Positions 1 through 11,125 of a stretch of 64,000 nucleotides of DNA are shown piece after piece. The position numbers were made by a program, and so were the translations under genes. The notes beneath the pieces are model-generated. The model searched no databases, had not been told where the DNA came from, and saw only the letters and a list, made by a program, of their open reading frames with translations. The DNA is from Cylindrobasidium torrendii FP15055 ss-10 (lineage: Eukaryota > Basidiomycota > Agaricomycetes > Agaricales > Physalacriaceae): assembly GCA_000934385.1 (NCBI GenBank), contig KN880483.1, positions 62,001 through 126,000 of the forward strand, read 5' to 3'. Position 1 is the stretch's first letter; every line of letters begins with the position of its first letter.

Positions 1-1
1 T

Positions 2-1843
2 GTTATTGACGCTCCGCCACCGGTTATTGAGGAGAGTCGACTGGAGCCGTCTACCCCACAGGAAGAGACTACACCACGGGCGGGGCCATCAAAGATCCCA
101 AGGCCAATCTCACGGTCGAGTGAAGGCAAAGACAGAGAAGACAAAGGCAAGGGCAAGCGAATTGCGCGCCTTGGATCGTCAAGCAAGCCTATTTCTGTCA
201 GCTCGACGTCGTCTCTTTCGTCCGAAGGAACGGAGGGAAGGGTGTCACCGCTTTTCACACCTCCTGGGTCTCCAGGTCAAAGTCAAAGTCAAAGCCAAGG
301 TCAAGGCCCAAGTCAAACTCAAGAGGCGAATGGGGGTGTGTTGCGAGAACCGACGTTGGTGTTGATGCCCGAGACACAGTCCAGTGAAGTTACTCGGTCA
401 ACATCCTTGCCAGCGGTAGTAGTAGGAGAGCCGACCCAACCCCGTGTGCGTGGTTCGCGTACAGCCAAAACGCAGTGGGCGACGGCGATCCCTGCACCTG
501 CATCCAAGCTCAAGTCGACGACGATGAACAAGATACCAGCAACCAAGCGGAAAAGGGATCCTCCGCCCGAAGGCAAGAAGGGTGCCCTGATGAAGGGCAA
601 GCGCACGGATGGCGGGACGCCAAAGGCAAAGGGATACTGGCCGACGACGATGTTGTATGGAGGCGGTGCGGAGAAGCCGGTAAAGAAGAGGCATGTGCAC
701 ATGTTGCCTGGCGGGAGGGCGGGTGGTGGCGAGACTGGTGGGAGTGGACAGCCTGTCGCGTCTGGGAGTGGAAGTAGGTCTGTTGCTTCTGCTCAGCCTG
801 TTGCTTCTGGCAGTGGACAGCCAGTCGCTTCCGGAAGTGGACAGTCAATCACTACCACTCAACCCACCGGCAGCAACAACGTTGATACCTCCTCCACACC
901 GACAGCCGTTCTAAAGGCGCCTGCGCCTGCGCCACCAACGATCGACACGACGCAGCACGCAACACACACACTTGGGAGCAGTATCACACCGGAGTACTCT
1001 TCACCCGTGACAAGGTCGAATTGCCCTTACCACCGCATTCGGATGCCTGAGCTCACCGAACCGCCTTCATCCAATGAAGGAGCAGGGACGCCCCCACCAT
1101 TTGCGCCCCGAATCCTCGACTTCCTTGTTCCCGGATGCACCCTCGGCGACCTCGAACTCATGGAAGAAGAAATGATATCTGACCTCGGCGTGGCGACACG
1201 TGCCGACGCGGCGCAGGCCGTGCAAGGCGACATTGAGGAAGATTTCGATTTTGAGGATGATTTGGTGGGTACGATGAGGAAGCTGGTTGGTGTGGATCTC
1301 ATTAGAGATCGAGAGGTCTTTTGGGTTCCGGCGGAGGGTCAGGTCGTGAGGAAGAGGGTTGTGGCTAGTACGGCGAGTGCAAGTGCGGTTGCGAGGACGG
1401 CGAGCGCGAAGACGGCGCCTGGACGCACAAATAGTGCTGCTGGGCAGAAGAAAGGCAGATTACCGAAAGCGCGGAAAAGTCAGGTCCAGGTCCAGGATGG
1501 AGATGAGACGGATGAGGAGGTGAGGCCGGCGAAGAGACAGAGAGTGGGTGAGCCAGTTGCGGCTGGTGACACCCTTGTCTTGCCACCTTCCGGTTCCCAG
1601 CAGTCCGCGTCTTTGCCCGGCACGCCGACGAATGCGCTCAAGAGGAAGCGTACAAAGAAGATTGGGAAGGATGCCGCGGAGTATAAGCCTACGGCCAAGG
1701 CTGACGATAATCATGCGCCGGAGCCCAAGAAGAGGAGGGTCGTGAAGAAGAAGTCGACGGCGCAACGGGATGTGCAAGATCCTCTTGTTCAAAACGACGA
1801 GGAGGGCCGTGAGCCGAAAAGGCAAAAGGTGCAGGAGGAATGA
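2..1843 (+). CDS. Basic low-complexity protein, 5' end missing
   Basis: Frame 2 is open from the first bases of the window to the TGA at 1841-1843, so the gene starts outside; no ATG within the visible part need be the start. The visible ~614 residues are rich in Ser, Pro, Thr, Lys and Arg, with many KRxR/KKRR clusters that look like nuclear localisation signals, mainly near the C-terminus. Residues coded around 740-850 contain short repeats of the type SGSGQPVA. One more ordered-looking acidic segment lies around 1130-1300 (GCTLGDLELMEEEMISDLG and an EEDFDFEDD stretch). No family was recognised. A nuclear or chromatin role is inference from composition only. Confidence 0.7.
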   Translation, partial: VIDAPPPVIEESRLEPSTPQEETTPRAGPSKIPRPISRSSEGKDREDKGKGKRIARLGSSSKPISVSSTSSLSSEGTEGRVSPLFTPPGSPGQSQSQSQGQGPSQTQEANGGVLREPTLVLMPETQSSEVTRSTSLPAVVVGEPTQPRVRGSRTAKTQWATAIPAPASKLKSTTMNKIPATKRKRDPPPEGKKGALMKGKRTDGGTPKAKGYWPTTMLYGGGAEKPVKKRHVHMLPGGRAGGGETGGSGQPVASGSGSRSVASAQPVASGSGQPVASGSGQSITTTQPTGSNNVDTSSTPTAVLKAPAPAPPTIDTTQHATHTLGSSITPEYSSPVTRSNCPYHRIRMPELTEPPSSNEGAGTPPPFAPRILDFLVPGCTLGDLELMEEEMISDLGVATRADAAQAVQGDIEEDFDFEDDLVGTMRKLVGVDLIRDREVFWVPAEGQVVRKRVVASTASASAVARTASAKTAPGRTNSAAGQKKGRLPKARKSQVQVQDGDETDEEVRPAKRQRVGEPVAAGDTLVLPPSGSQQSASLPGTPTNALKRKRTKKIGKDAAEYKPTAKADDNHAPEPKKRRVVKKKSTAQRDVQDPLVQNDEEGREPKRQKVQEE

Positions 1844-2060
1844 ATGTGCTGTGTTTCTTTTAGTCTTTTATATGTATCTTATTATATCTCGTGTCGTATT
1901 TCATCCTTTCTTGCAAATGATTTGTTTCTCTCTTGGTTTGTGTATATGTATGGGGAAGGTCTTCAGCGACGAGACTCTTGCAAAAAAAAGGCATCTGGGA
2001 GACAGCTCTGAGCTGAAAAATAAAGTGATGGTTGACTGTCCTCGGTGTCAAAAAGCTTCT

Positions 2061-2144
2061 AGCCCACCGCGGGGGTCGAACCCGCAGCCTTCAGATGGCC
2101 TTGCCTTAAAAGTCTGACGCTCTATCCGATTGAGCTAGGCAGGC
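2061..2144 (-). tRNA. tRNA-Lys(TTT) with a 10-nt intron
   Basis: On the minus strand the acceptor arm GCCTGCC pairs (two G-U pairs) with GGTGGGC. An A box (TAGCTCAATCGGATAGAGC) and B box (GGGTTCGACCC) are present. The anticodon stem-loop reads CAGACTTTTA, then a 10-nt insert, then ATCTG, which places anticodon TTT at 34-36 and the intron after position 37, as is canonical in eukaryotes. A run of five T on the minus strand (2050-2054) just downstream is a Pol III terminator. The body matches the two tRNA-Lys(CTT) genes at 10769 and 33153 closely. Confidence 0.93.
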
Positions 2145-2795
2145 TGATAGGTAGTCACAGCACAAACAATGCGTGGAGAAGGAGGATATCTGTGTCCAGG
2201 CCAGGTCAAGGCCCTCTGTAATGTCCGTGCTGCGCCTGCCGCGAGGTATAAGAGAAGGTGGATGCCATCGCGAACATCCCGACGAAGCGTGCAGCGAAAC
2301 ACGCAGCGATCTATTACCTCTCATTGCTCACCTGGAAGTCACAATATTAAGCAACCAGGTAGAGGGAGATTTACGGACGCTCGTTTTTCTACTTTTTTTT
2401 TTGGACGCGGCCGGCCTTGTTGATGCATACAAGCGACAACCGCTCTTTGCCGCCATCCATATTCTAAGTACTACGTAGCTCTTGTGTCTATCTAGTACCA
2501 ACTCGTCGTTACGATTGGAAAGAATTATAAGTCGAAACATATCCACATCTCGTGTTCTTATTCCCGTTCTTTCTACTGTTTATTTCGGAAACTCTAGGTA
2601 GTGTGCTACATACTACACCCAAAAGTTGAGCATAAGTACAGACTCCAGGAAGATGGGAGCTGCTATAGTACAATGGGAATGGCAGACAAGTTTCTGTCAT
2701 TAAACACCATCTCTAGAAGACTCAATCAGCTCTTGGGGCATTGAGAAATCTGTACCCACCGCCCAGCGGCACTCATAAAAAGAACAAAATCAAAA
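2145..2795. other. Intergenic stretch between tRNA-Lys and tRNA-Ser
   Basis: About 650 bp with no convincing coding exon. Short open frames on both strands have no conserved features and no linked splice sites. It holds a T9-10 run near 2393-2402 and AT-rich sequence. Nothing else could be supported. Confidence 0.5.
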
Positions 2796-2921
2796 CGACA
2801 CCAGCAGGGTTCGAACCTGCGCCCTCAAAGAGGAGAAGATATGATCAGATTATGACTAATCGGATGACCCGATCAGACAACCAATTCAAATCTTCCGCCG
2901 TAACCACTTGGCTATAGTGCC
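2796..2921 (-). tRNA. tRNA-Ser(TGA) with a 44-nt intron
   Basis: On the minus strand the acceptor GGCACTA pairs with TGGTGTC, followed by discriminator G. The D arm, a long class II variable arm (CCTC-TTT-GAGG) and a T arm (GCAGGTTCGAACCCTGC) are all present, which fits serine. The anticodon stem GAAGA/TCTTC encloses loop TTTGAA plus A, giving anticodon TGA. A 44-nt intron occupies 2841-2884 after position 37 and contains its own small ATCGG/CCGAT hairpin. A TTTT terminator follows at 2792-2795. Confidence 0.92.
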
Positions 2922-3673
2922 TTGGATTCCGTTACGCGCACACTGTCCACAACCTGACCGAATCGATAGCTAGTTCTTGCTCCAAATAATGAATTTGAAC
3001 TCAGACTGCGAAGCAAACTCGTGCTTATAACTTATACCAATGCTACTCCTGGCCCGTGCTTGGACCTCGCGGACTAGTTCGACTATTTCTCTTCTGGTAG
3101 ACACGAATAATAGGGAAATTGACCTGAGCTTCGAAGGCATGCCTTTTGCTGCCCTAGTGTTAGTTCATAGTTCGACGTTTCCACCCGCCAGAAAGCAGGC
3201 TGGCGTGGCTTTCATGTTTTTCTCCACAGACGCAGCGAGTTTACTTATGTCCCCAATACTGCTATGGTCTGCTATCCGTCCTCCTTGATAACGGTAACGG
3301 GCCTACTCTGGGGGAAATTATGTAGGCTCGCATGCTTGCTAACGGTTTCAACTTGAAGCGGTAAGCCTTGAATGAATGACTCCATGTCCAAGGACGTGAT
3401 CAAGGACACGACTCTAGGAGTGGGGTACCCATATATTTGCCCTTCAAAATTTGATGTACAACAGGGCTGCCAAATCCTCTAGAATGCGAGTGTGTGCCTG
3501 TTCGTGCGACTGGGAAAGACCGTAGCGTCAGGCTGTCACTGGGAAGGAGTGTGTCAATTTGAAGGAAAGCAAGCTCTGAGAAAGACCCGAAAATTCCGCT
3601 CGGTATGAGGGGTATCGACACAGTCAATATTAATCAAGGAAAGCATAGTATCAGAGGTGTCAAAGCTATATCA
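2922..3673. other. Intergenic region, no gene supported
   Basis: Short open frames at 3040-3288 and 3400-3627 have no recognisable domain and no partner exons. This is treated as the region between tRNA-Ser and the 3' end of the TMEM70-like gene. Confidence 0.45.
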
Positions 3674-4564
3674 TCACGCCACTGGAGGTTCAGCCTGCGC
3701 CGTCTGTCCAGCATCCGCCTTGCGTTGCAGAAGCTCCAAATGCACATTGAAGTATCTGCCAAAGTCCTGTCAGTGTTTGTCCGAAGGCATGGCAGACCAC
3801 ACACCTATCGACGCTTCCAAGGGCACGACACTCTCCGTCACCACTGTTTCCCCATTTCACAACCCAGCTGCCAAGGAGCTCTCCGTCCTTCGTGAAGGTC
3901 TCTGCAACTGTTTCCTCTGTCCCTGGGGCCGGGATCTCATCCTTCCTGGACGTGGGAAGCAAAACACGGAACGGGAGTTCCCATTTGGCCATAGGGCGTT
4001 GTGTGTCGACCAGGAAGTCCGTGTCGTATATCTGCCACCGGAATGAGCAGATGCAATGCGTATCTACCGGGATGGAGAATGCAGAAAACGCACCTTGGTT
4101 ATCCTCGGGTTCAAAAACATCGTCAGGCTCGTTATTTCCAGCTCATACCCCCCTGCTGGCGTCTTGAACTTTGACATGCGTGTGACATATGGGCGTGTGC
4201 AGTAGCTGACCAGACCTGTGCTAACGGCGGATGTCGTGACCGCGATAGCCGCGAGAGAGATGCGCGCGACGGTAGGCAAATGCGACTCGACGATGAAGAA
4301 GAACGGGGAGATGGCTGTTGTTGCGAAGAGAGAGGATACGGAAAGAACTTTGAGGCGCCTGAAGGTGCGAGTGAGAGGGCCTTCGTAGATTTTCTTGCCG
4401 TCGTGCGGTATGGGCGCGGGGGATGCTGCAGACTCTGGTGGTGCGGCCGCTGCTGTTGAAGAAAGCGCTCGGAAGTTGGTGAATAGTGGCCTTCTGCATA
4501 ATGTCGCGGATTTGGTGGACAGTACGCGGGCACGCAATACGCGAACATGGGCGGAGGAAAGCAT
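3674..4564 (-). CDS. TMEM70-like mitochondrial membrane protein
   Basis: Three exons, 4564-4094, 4031-3805 and 3755-3674, with GT-AG introns of 62 and 49 nt, give a 259-aa protein in one frame. The N-terminus (MLSSAHVRVLRARVLSTKSA...) is Arg/Ser-rich without acids, like a mitochondrial presequence. The core matches the TMEM70/TMEM186 pattern: KIYEGPLTRTFRRLKV, a first hydrophobic helix around residues 72-90, a second around 97-118, then a matrix-side domain (YDTDFLVDTQRPMAKWELP). Family members sit in the inner mitochondrial membrane and help assemble respiratory complexes, in animals mainly ATP synthase and complex I. Its exact role in fungi is inference. The end reads QTAQAEPPVA followed by TGA. 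Confidence 0.8.
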
Positions 4565-5964
4565 TATTCCTGCAGATCGAAAGCGCCAAAACTTGGAATT
4601 GAAGGATCGAGCTTTTGCAGGAGGAGTTATTCAACGAATCGGGAGGTCGGTAATTCGAATGGCCTTGTCCGTGTGAGACCGATGAATAGGCTGTAGTCGG
4701 CGAGCGCGCTGGACAAAGCAATGCTGGTAGAGACCACGAACGAATGTGGACGGCCAAGTTGCGTCAGCTGGCCGAGTGGACATGGCTCGGTGGCAATAAC
4801 AGCATGACATTGATTACACCCTGTCGCCCGACACTCCGAGAGTCTTGACGCGCTGAGAGACAACTTGTTCATGGAATGAGTATGAAAAGTGGATTTTTGT
4901 GCCATTGACATTACATTATGTAACTATAATTCTTTCTCGGGCTATTTTGGAGACAGGGTATCCTTACATCGAGTTGGATTGCTTGCATGATTACTACAGA
5001 AGTCTATCGCACTTCCCATGGAGAATTACTATCCATGGCTGCTTCCACCAACAGCGAGCAGGAACAGATTCCATGCCTGCAGATTATCATCCTGTGGTTA
5101 TTCATATTGAAGCTAGTAGTAGTACCCACCTGCCATCGTCAAATGACCGTCTGCCAGGCGATTTGACAAGGCCCTAGACTCAGAAGACCAAATGATTATA
5201 TTTGCAAGCTAAAAGCAGGATTTGGCTTGGGGATCCCAATGAGTGACCCCGTATTGAGAGTATTTTAATATTTGGTTGCGCAACATATCCAATCTTTCGT
5301 TGAGGTACTACTAGATTTTATGTCTTCAGAATGCCCGGTGAAGGAAAGGGAGGGCCTTGTTTGTAGTAGTGCTCAGCACGAGTGCACTGAACACGAGATT
5401 TTCGAGTGTTGATAGTATGAGCGCCGGAGGGGTTTCCTCCTTGTATAGGTAAGTACCTCATGAATGCACATTCATGTGGTGGTGTGCAGTCGACACCAGG
5501 TTTTGCAAGAGATTCGGGGAGTTGAAAGGGAGACCGATGACAAACGGTAGGAATTACCTTCCATAGCTTGTCGCAACCATCATCATATATTCAATACAAT
5601 CCATTGCAATTTTTTGACGGGAAAACATGGAGAACGCGGGGCTGGCGAGATGGCTGAGACATCGGGACTGCCAAAGCTCTGTGTTGGCAAGAGACGAGTC
5701 GGGGAAACCGGACCGCGTGCCGAAACTCGAAAATCGCTGACGCTCCTCCTGCACTGACTGCCATCCCGCCTTTTTGGCCACTCCGGAGCCCAATCGAGGT
5801 ACATCATTAGACTCGGAGAGTTATACAGAATCTAAGTACTAACTTTTCCTCAGCCCGGTTCACTCTCAAAAAACCTCTGCTGTGGCATATTCAGAGAGCC
5901 ACTCTGTATTACTTGTCGACAGCACGACGATCGTTTTGCTTCTATCCTCTCTCTTGTCTGCCTC
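4565..5964. other. 1.4-kb intergenic region
   Basis: This separates the 5' ends of two divergent genes (TMEM70-like, minus; 693-aa protein, plus), so it should hold both promoters. No convincing exon was found; the minus ORFs around 5554-5807 lack start context, domain or partner exons. Confidence 0.5.
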
Positions 5965-8046
5965 ATGAGCTCCGCAGTGGAGTCTCGAGGCAATAGCCGA
6001 CCTACAAGGAACGCAGCCTCGGCCAGCGCTTCAGTTCATCGACGCTCAGCCAGCCACGAACATAGCTCCCTCAGTCCGGTACCCGAGCCAGTAGGCTGGG
6101 AACATCCTGACGAACTTCCTCTTCTCGATGCTTCGTCCAAAACAAAGGATGAAATAGTAGAGGAACTACTCGCAGGTCGCGTCTCCATCCCCGGTCGACC
6201 ATCCAGTCGTATGGTAGACCTCGTCGCCATAACCTCAATTGATGGAACGAAGACGATGATTCCTTCGGGATACCGTATACCACTGCTTTTTGTGATAGAG
6301 TTTCTGTGGTGGAGCATGCGTCTTGTGTTGGGCGCTCAGAAGGACATCAGAGAGGAGGAATGGAGGAATTTTCGCAGTGGGATTTGGTATGTCGGACGGC
6401 TGCTCAGCTTCTTCTTGGAGGCGGCGCGAGAAAAGGCGAAATCTCCGGAGAGTATGGATAAGCGATGGCGTTGCCCAACCTTTGACCGAGTATTATGTCG
6501 GTATCGGATGGGATGGATGCTGTCTTCGCGTGAACATCTGGAGGAATTTCACAGTATCCATGGAGAAGAGCCTTATAAACGAGACATGCTGACGTTTCGT
6601 GAGTGTAAAGTTATATTGCGTCGTGCTTTTCTTACATGTTACACAGACTGGAAGACAGTGGCTACGAAGGGCCAGAGCAGTCTCAAAGTCCCGATGGCAC
6701 ATATGGACGAAGGTGTGGATGCCATTGAATTTTCGAAGGGTATCGTGAAAGTCGATGGCGACTGGATATACGAGGACCCGGCTAATGTGGCCCTGCCGGC
6801 CAATCCCGAGGCTCCTGCACCTTTCGAGGCTGAACCGCCGCCACCTCCGGATGAACCTGCTCCAGCTATTCCCTCAGTCGCCAAAGGGAAGGGGAAGGAG
6901 AAGGTCGATTCGCCCGTTCATCTCGAGACCTCAGATGAGAACGTGCTCATCGCGAGCCCAGTCAAGCGGAGGAAGAAGCGAGAAACCTCGCCGAAGCCAC
7001 GGAAGCGGCGCAAACTTGCGACACCGACTGACTCTCTCTCTGACCTCTCCGATGACAATGTCGGCTCTATCCTAACGGCGCAGACATCACTATCCACCTT
7101 TCCAGATGTTGCTGCTAGCGATGATGGGGTCGCTGTACCGGAATCACCCGCGTCGCTCGAGTATCCTACAGACATTGACTCCCCACCGCCTTCAACGAGG
7201 TCGTCACCGCCCTCGGACATCATTCTTCCGAGTGTTTCTCTCTCTGCGCTTGCGAAAAAGCCTCGAGCGAAGCGTCAGAAAGCACCCCAGCCCTTGAACG
7301 CACTACTTGATTCGGATATTCCCGATCGACCTGCCTCAACCAGCACACCGAAAGCGCTCGCGGAGGTTGTCGTCACACAAGCGAAACCAGCAAAGCCACC
7401 CAAGGCCGTCCAGAAAGTTGCTCGTACCCCCTCGGAAGCTGAGTCTTCATCGAGAGGTGAAGATGCGCCACCTTCCGACACAGCCGACACGTCTATCTCT
7501 ACCCCAGCAGAGGATGCGGCTATTCCCTATAAGCGCGCTCGAAAGAAAGGGACAGTCAAGCAAAAAGCTGTTTCCCCAAGCGCTGCTGGCCCCTCTGTGA
7601 AAAGGGCCGCCAGAGATGCTACCACGTCGGCAGCGTCTCAATCCGCCAGCTCGCGAAGACCGTCTCCAGAACCTGCATTGCCCCCTGCGCCTCAAGCAGA
7701 CCCGCGTAGCCAGTGGTATCCTCCACATAACCCCTACGCGCATTTTATGTTTCCTCAATATTCCTGGCCGCCTCCGCCTCCGCTCACGGGTCACCCACCG
7801 GTCATGGCCCCGAAACCAGTGCACCCTGTACCGACCCCGCATGTACAAATTACGCCGACGCCTCCGCCAGCGCCTTCACCGACACCTCCACCGCCAACCC
7901 CACAAATGGATGAAGCGACCTTGATCGAGACGCTCCTGGAGCTCGTTGCCCATGCTGATGATATGCGCTCTCAAGAGGCTAGGTTAAGACTGGTTGAGGA
8001 GGAGACGAAGGAGCTGAAGAGGAAGGTAGGGGCCTGGGAAACCTGA
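5965..8046 (+). CDS. Proline/serine-rich protein of unknown function, 693 codons
   Basis: A long open frame from ATG at 5965 to TGA. Residues ~45-290 look folded (aromatic and hydrophobic, e.g. PLLFVIEFLWWSMRL near 105-120). The rest is disordered: poly-Pro tracts near 280, several KRRKKR and KPRKRRK basic clusters suggesting nuclear import, and a Pro-rich stretch (~570-655). The last ~45 residues, rich in Glu, Arg and Leu, look like a short coiled coil. A canonical intron may hide inside: 6599-6646 begins GTGAGT, ends ACAG and is 48 nt, so removing it keeps the frame. Family not recognised. Confidence 0.75.
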   Translation: MSSAVESRGNSRPTRNAASASASVHRRSASHEHSSLSPVPEPVGWEHPDELPLLDASSKTKDEIVEELLAGRVSIPGRPSSRMVDLVAITSIDGTKTMIPSGYRIPLLFVIEFLWWSMRLVLGAQKDIREEEWRNFRSGIWYVGRLLSFFLEAAREKAKSPESMDKRWRCPTFDRVLCRYRMGWMLSSREHLEEFHSIHGEEPYKRDMLTFRECKVILRRAFLTCYTDWKTVATKGQSSLKVPMAHMDEGVDAIEFSKGIVKVDGDWIYEDPANVALPANPEAPAPFEAEPPPPPDEPAPAIPSVAKGKGKEKVDSPVHLETSDENVLIASPVKRRKKRETSPKPRKRRKLATPTDSLSDLSDDNVGSILTAQTSLSTFPDVAASDDGVAVPESPASLEYPTDIDSPPPSTRSSPPSDIILPSVSLSALAKKPRAKRQKAPQPLNALLDSDIPDRPASTSTPKALAEVVVTQAKPAKPPKAVQKVARTPSEAESSSRGEDAPPSDTADTSISTPAEDAAIPYKRARKKGTVKQKAVSPSAAGPSVKRAARDATTSAASQSASSRRPSPEPALPPAPQADPRSQWYPPHNPYAHFMFPQYSWPPPPPLTGHPPVMAPKPVHPVPTPHVQITPTPPPAPSPTPPPPTPQMDEATLIETLLELVAHADDMRSQEARLRLVEEETKELKRKVGAWET

Positions 8047-8248
8047 TCTTGGTGAACACACGCGAAGTTTTATTTCTCTCAGTCGCACTGGATTAACCAT
8101 CAGGCACTGGCACCCATAGCGTGAGTCCTTCTTATGTCGTCGACTTGTTTTTGGTCTGCAGTTTAATTGTAAACGAAATGCCGTATTGGCAATTATGATT
8201 GTATATTCCTGATACACCTCCTACTATACCCTCTCGGCGGTGCGCACA

Positions 8249-10407
8249 TTAGTTGTACTCCCGTTTGGACAATTGGAAGAGACGACCCATCACGTCTTTG
8301 GGCGCCTCCCGCAGACCGCTGTGCACAAGCTGGTTCGTGATGTACTGCTCCGTATTCTTGATGGTCTTTGCTGTGTTTTGTGAGAGGTCAAAGTCGACAT
8401 ACATGTCATCCACGTATCTGAGTGCTGGTGAGTACGTTGCAGGGGGGGATCTCCGTCGAGACTCACTGCACTGCAGAAACATTGACGGTGTTCTTCGCGA
8501 GCTGCTCGGTATCCCACAACGGCCCCCAGCCATCATACGCCGCAAGAATTTCTGCAGCGCCCTTGAGGGGCCGTAGAGTTGCGTAGTCGTCGAACATGCT
8601 TGGGAAAATCTGGGGGACGTTTAGTTGACAGTCACCAGCAAACGCCGAGAGCTCACCATCTCGCCAGTGAAATATACCGGTTCAGTGTCGGCCAACAGCT
8701 TGACTTGACTCCAGTGGAACTGTGGGTGTTGCTCGAGGGTTCGAGCAGCCGACCAACGAGCAGCGGCGCTGTGTATCACACCATCAAATCCTATTCATGA
8801 AGTATGTGGCAAGACAAACCCTTGACAGTAAATTGGCTCGTGCAGAATGGCAAAGAGAGGGTTGGTGTCGAACCCCTGGGCACCCTCGATAAGACTAATA
8901 GTCTTATTGGACAAACGGCCGAAGAGCTCCAGATCGTTGACCGCATGGAAAACAAGTTCTAATCTGTGGTTTGAGAGCGCACCATTTGAGATTACTTCTC
9001 AGTGCTTACGATGGACGCGGTCAATCCCGTCTATGTGAAAGCCCTCTTTGAGTCATCTCTGGACGAAATGAAAATGAACAACTGACTGTGCATCCCAAAG
9101 TCCATGCCAAGTTGTTGGAAACGTGCGGGAGAAAGTCTGCCCCCGTTAGACGAGAGGACTTCATTTCCATCTAGGTAGGCCATAATATCGCGGACCTAGC
9201 AGCGTCGGAGGTCAGTGTCTCGTCTGAAAACACATCGCCGTACTCACACGCTTCACGTCCTGAGGGTACTTCTTGTAATATACCTCATTCCTAGTAATGA
9301 CACGACCTATCATGGCCTTGGGTTCAGCCAGACTATCGGCAAATGGGTTGACTCACGAACGGTATGCTCGTACACAATATCCGGTTGGGAGACCAGAGGT
9401 GCCAATCCGCCGGTCGTGAAAACCTCTTTGAGCCCAGCGCTGTGGAAAGACAGGTAGGTGATCGCACAGAATCCGCCAAAGCTTTGGCCGAGGATGGTCC
9501 ACTTCTGTTCCTCCGGATTCGTCTTATGTCCCAGAAGTGTTTTACGAATTGCTTCACAGTCGTTCACTGGAGGGGGGTCCTGTTGTAAGACGATGCACAG
9601 AAAGAAATGAATTGCTCACCGATGTTATCAGCTCGAAAGTGCTTTAAGTAGTCGGCAATATCCTGGTCGGTCTTCAACCGAGTTGGAATGATGTCCGCGG
9701 AAAACGGAGTGCTCAGTCCTGTCCCACGCTGATCAAGCCAGAGTGTCTGCAGTACAGCCATTGGCTTCAAATCACAAATTCCAACACAGGGAGTCTACAA
9801 ACCTGATAGCCTTTCTCATGAATCTATCGAATATCAGAGTCGGTCACTTCAGATTCGGCGGGCGACAAACCTCGCCCGTGTAACCGCTGATATCAGACAG
9901 TGGGACTTCGTGTCCCGGGCCGCCTGTGCTTCCCAGAATCAACGGTCTGTCATACACATCGAGTCTATGCCCTACCTTGTAGGTAAACCACTAGAATATC
10001 AATTACCACATCGTGAATTTTACAAGAGGAAAGTGACTACAACGTACAAATGGGTAGCTTGTCTTCTTCCTCAGGTGTTTTCGCCTTGTCAGTCGGGATC
10101 ATGCTGCGCGCAAAGACGCGTATCTTCTCGCCTTCCGGCTCTTTGTAGTCCAAAGGAAGATTGAAAAAGCGCTCTACGACCTTGACACCTCCTACAGTGC
10201 GCTCTCAAGTGAGACGAGCCCCAGTGCTCCGGCGTGTCGAGCGACCTTACCTTTGAGCACATACGATTCTAGGACCTCGCTCCCAAACTTTGGCGTCGCT
10301 TGTGGGGAAATTTGGGTCATAGTGGAAGTTGAGAAGTGAAAGTGTTGTTTCGGCGCTGAGAGGTACACCTGACGCGGACGCCTGAGATAAACACGTAGAG
10401 ATAGCAT
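8249..10407 (-). CDS. Prolyl aminopeptidase (alpha/beta hydrolase, S33)
   Basis: Multi-exon minus-strand gene. The joined exons read through the S33 prolyl iminopeptidase pattern: YVLKGGVKVVERFFNLPLDY, the oxyanion motif STGGPGHEVPLSDISGY, WLDQRGTGLSTP, then the nucleophile elbow GQSFGGFCAITYLSFH, whose Ser is the catalytic residue. The C-terminal exon (8249 upward) contains VDDMYVDFDLSQNT and a region consistent with the catalytic His exon. The enzyme removes N-terminal proline from peptides. The first in-frame ATG (10407) adds ~29 residues rich in Arg/Leu without acids before a second Met (MTQISPQATPKF). At least eight short introns are implied; exon edges in the middle were not all fixed. 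Confidence 0.85.
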
Positions 10408-10768
10408 ATCACCGGGGCGCTATCACTTGTATTAGGAATGCCCACGGAATAGGACCAGGCTGAGGTCCAGGCTGCACCGGAACCTACAGCGCTCGAGTGT
10501 GACAAGCCAAGCTACTTCGCTGGTTGGCCACTGGAGGCGGAGGCTACGGAACGTCGCGAACCAGAGCAAAAAGTCGATCGTCAAGTTCACGTTGATCAGA
10601 GTGATGCTACTGTGAATTATTTTCAGAAATCGACTTACTTATGGGTGCCCCAACTTGTTGTGACCGGCATGGGACCAGTTTTCATACTTTTAGTTGATTC
10701 CACCCCAAATTCCCCCCAATACGCAAGGACATTTCTTTTGCAGTACAGCCACAGAGCCCACGTTATCA
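10408..10768. other. Promoter side of the prolyl aminopeptidase gene
   Basis: About 360 bp upstream of the peptidase start and upstream of tRNA-Lys. It contains T-rich tracts (TTTTC...TTTTAG near 10680). No gene seen. Confidence 0.45.
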
Positions 10769-10858
10769 GCCCGCCTAGCTCAATCGGATAGAGCGTCAGA
10801 CTCTTACGACAGTAGGCAGGGCATCTGAAGGCTGCGAGTTCGACCCTCGCGGTGGGCT
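10769..10858 (+). tRNA. tRNA-Lys(CTT) with a 16-nt intron, copy 1
   Basis: Acceptor GCCCGCC pairs with GGTGGGC (10851-10857). The body carries TAGCTCAATCGGATAGAGC (A box) and GAGTTCGACCCTC (B box). Anticodon loop CTCTTA is followed by a 16-nt intron (10807-10822) and then ATCTG, giving anticodon CTT. Downstream a T4 run (ATGTTTTG) could terminate Pol III. It differs from the copy at 33153 by one intron base only. Confidence 0.94.
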
Positions 10859-11125
10859 ATTCAGGTTCTTGCTCATGTTTTGTTGGCCGACTGCTCAGGC
10901 TCTCACACTAACCCAAAATACGTGTTTGTCAACCATTCTAAATCGACGCGCATTTGACACAACATCTGCGGATAGAAATTGCTAATGAACTTTGAACTAA
11001 AATAAAAATACACTGGTGTAATAGGGCACTAGTTAATGGGTATATATACAAGGTGTTATTACGAGGGGATATCCAAAAAAAATCCTCCGGGGTTGACAAG
11101 CCATCTAACTCAACAGTAACCCCTC

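Noticed and set aside
4221..4757. Minus-strand 178-codon open frame overlapping the TMEM70-like gene
   Set aside because: It lies antisense-phase to exon 1 of a recognised gene and has no family features, so it is a shadow frame.
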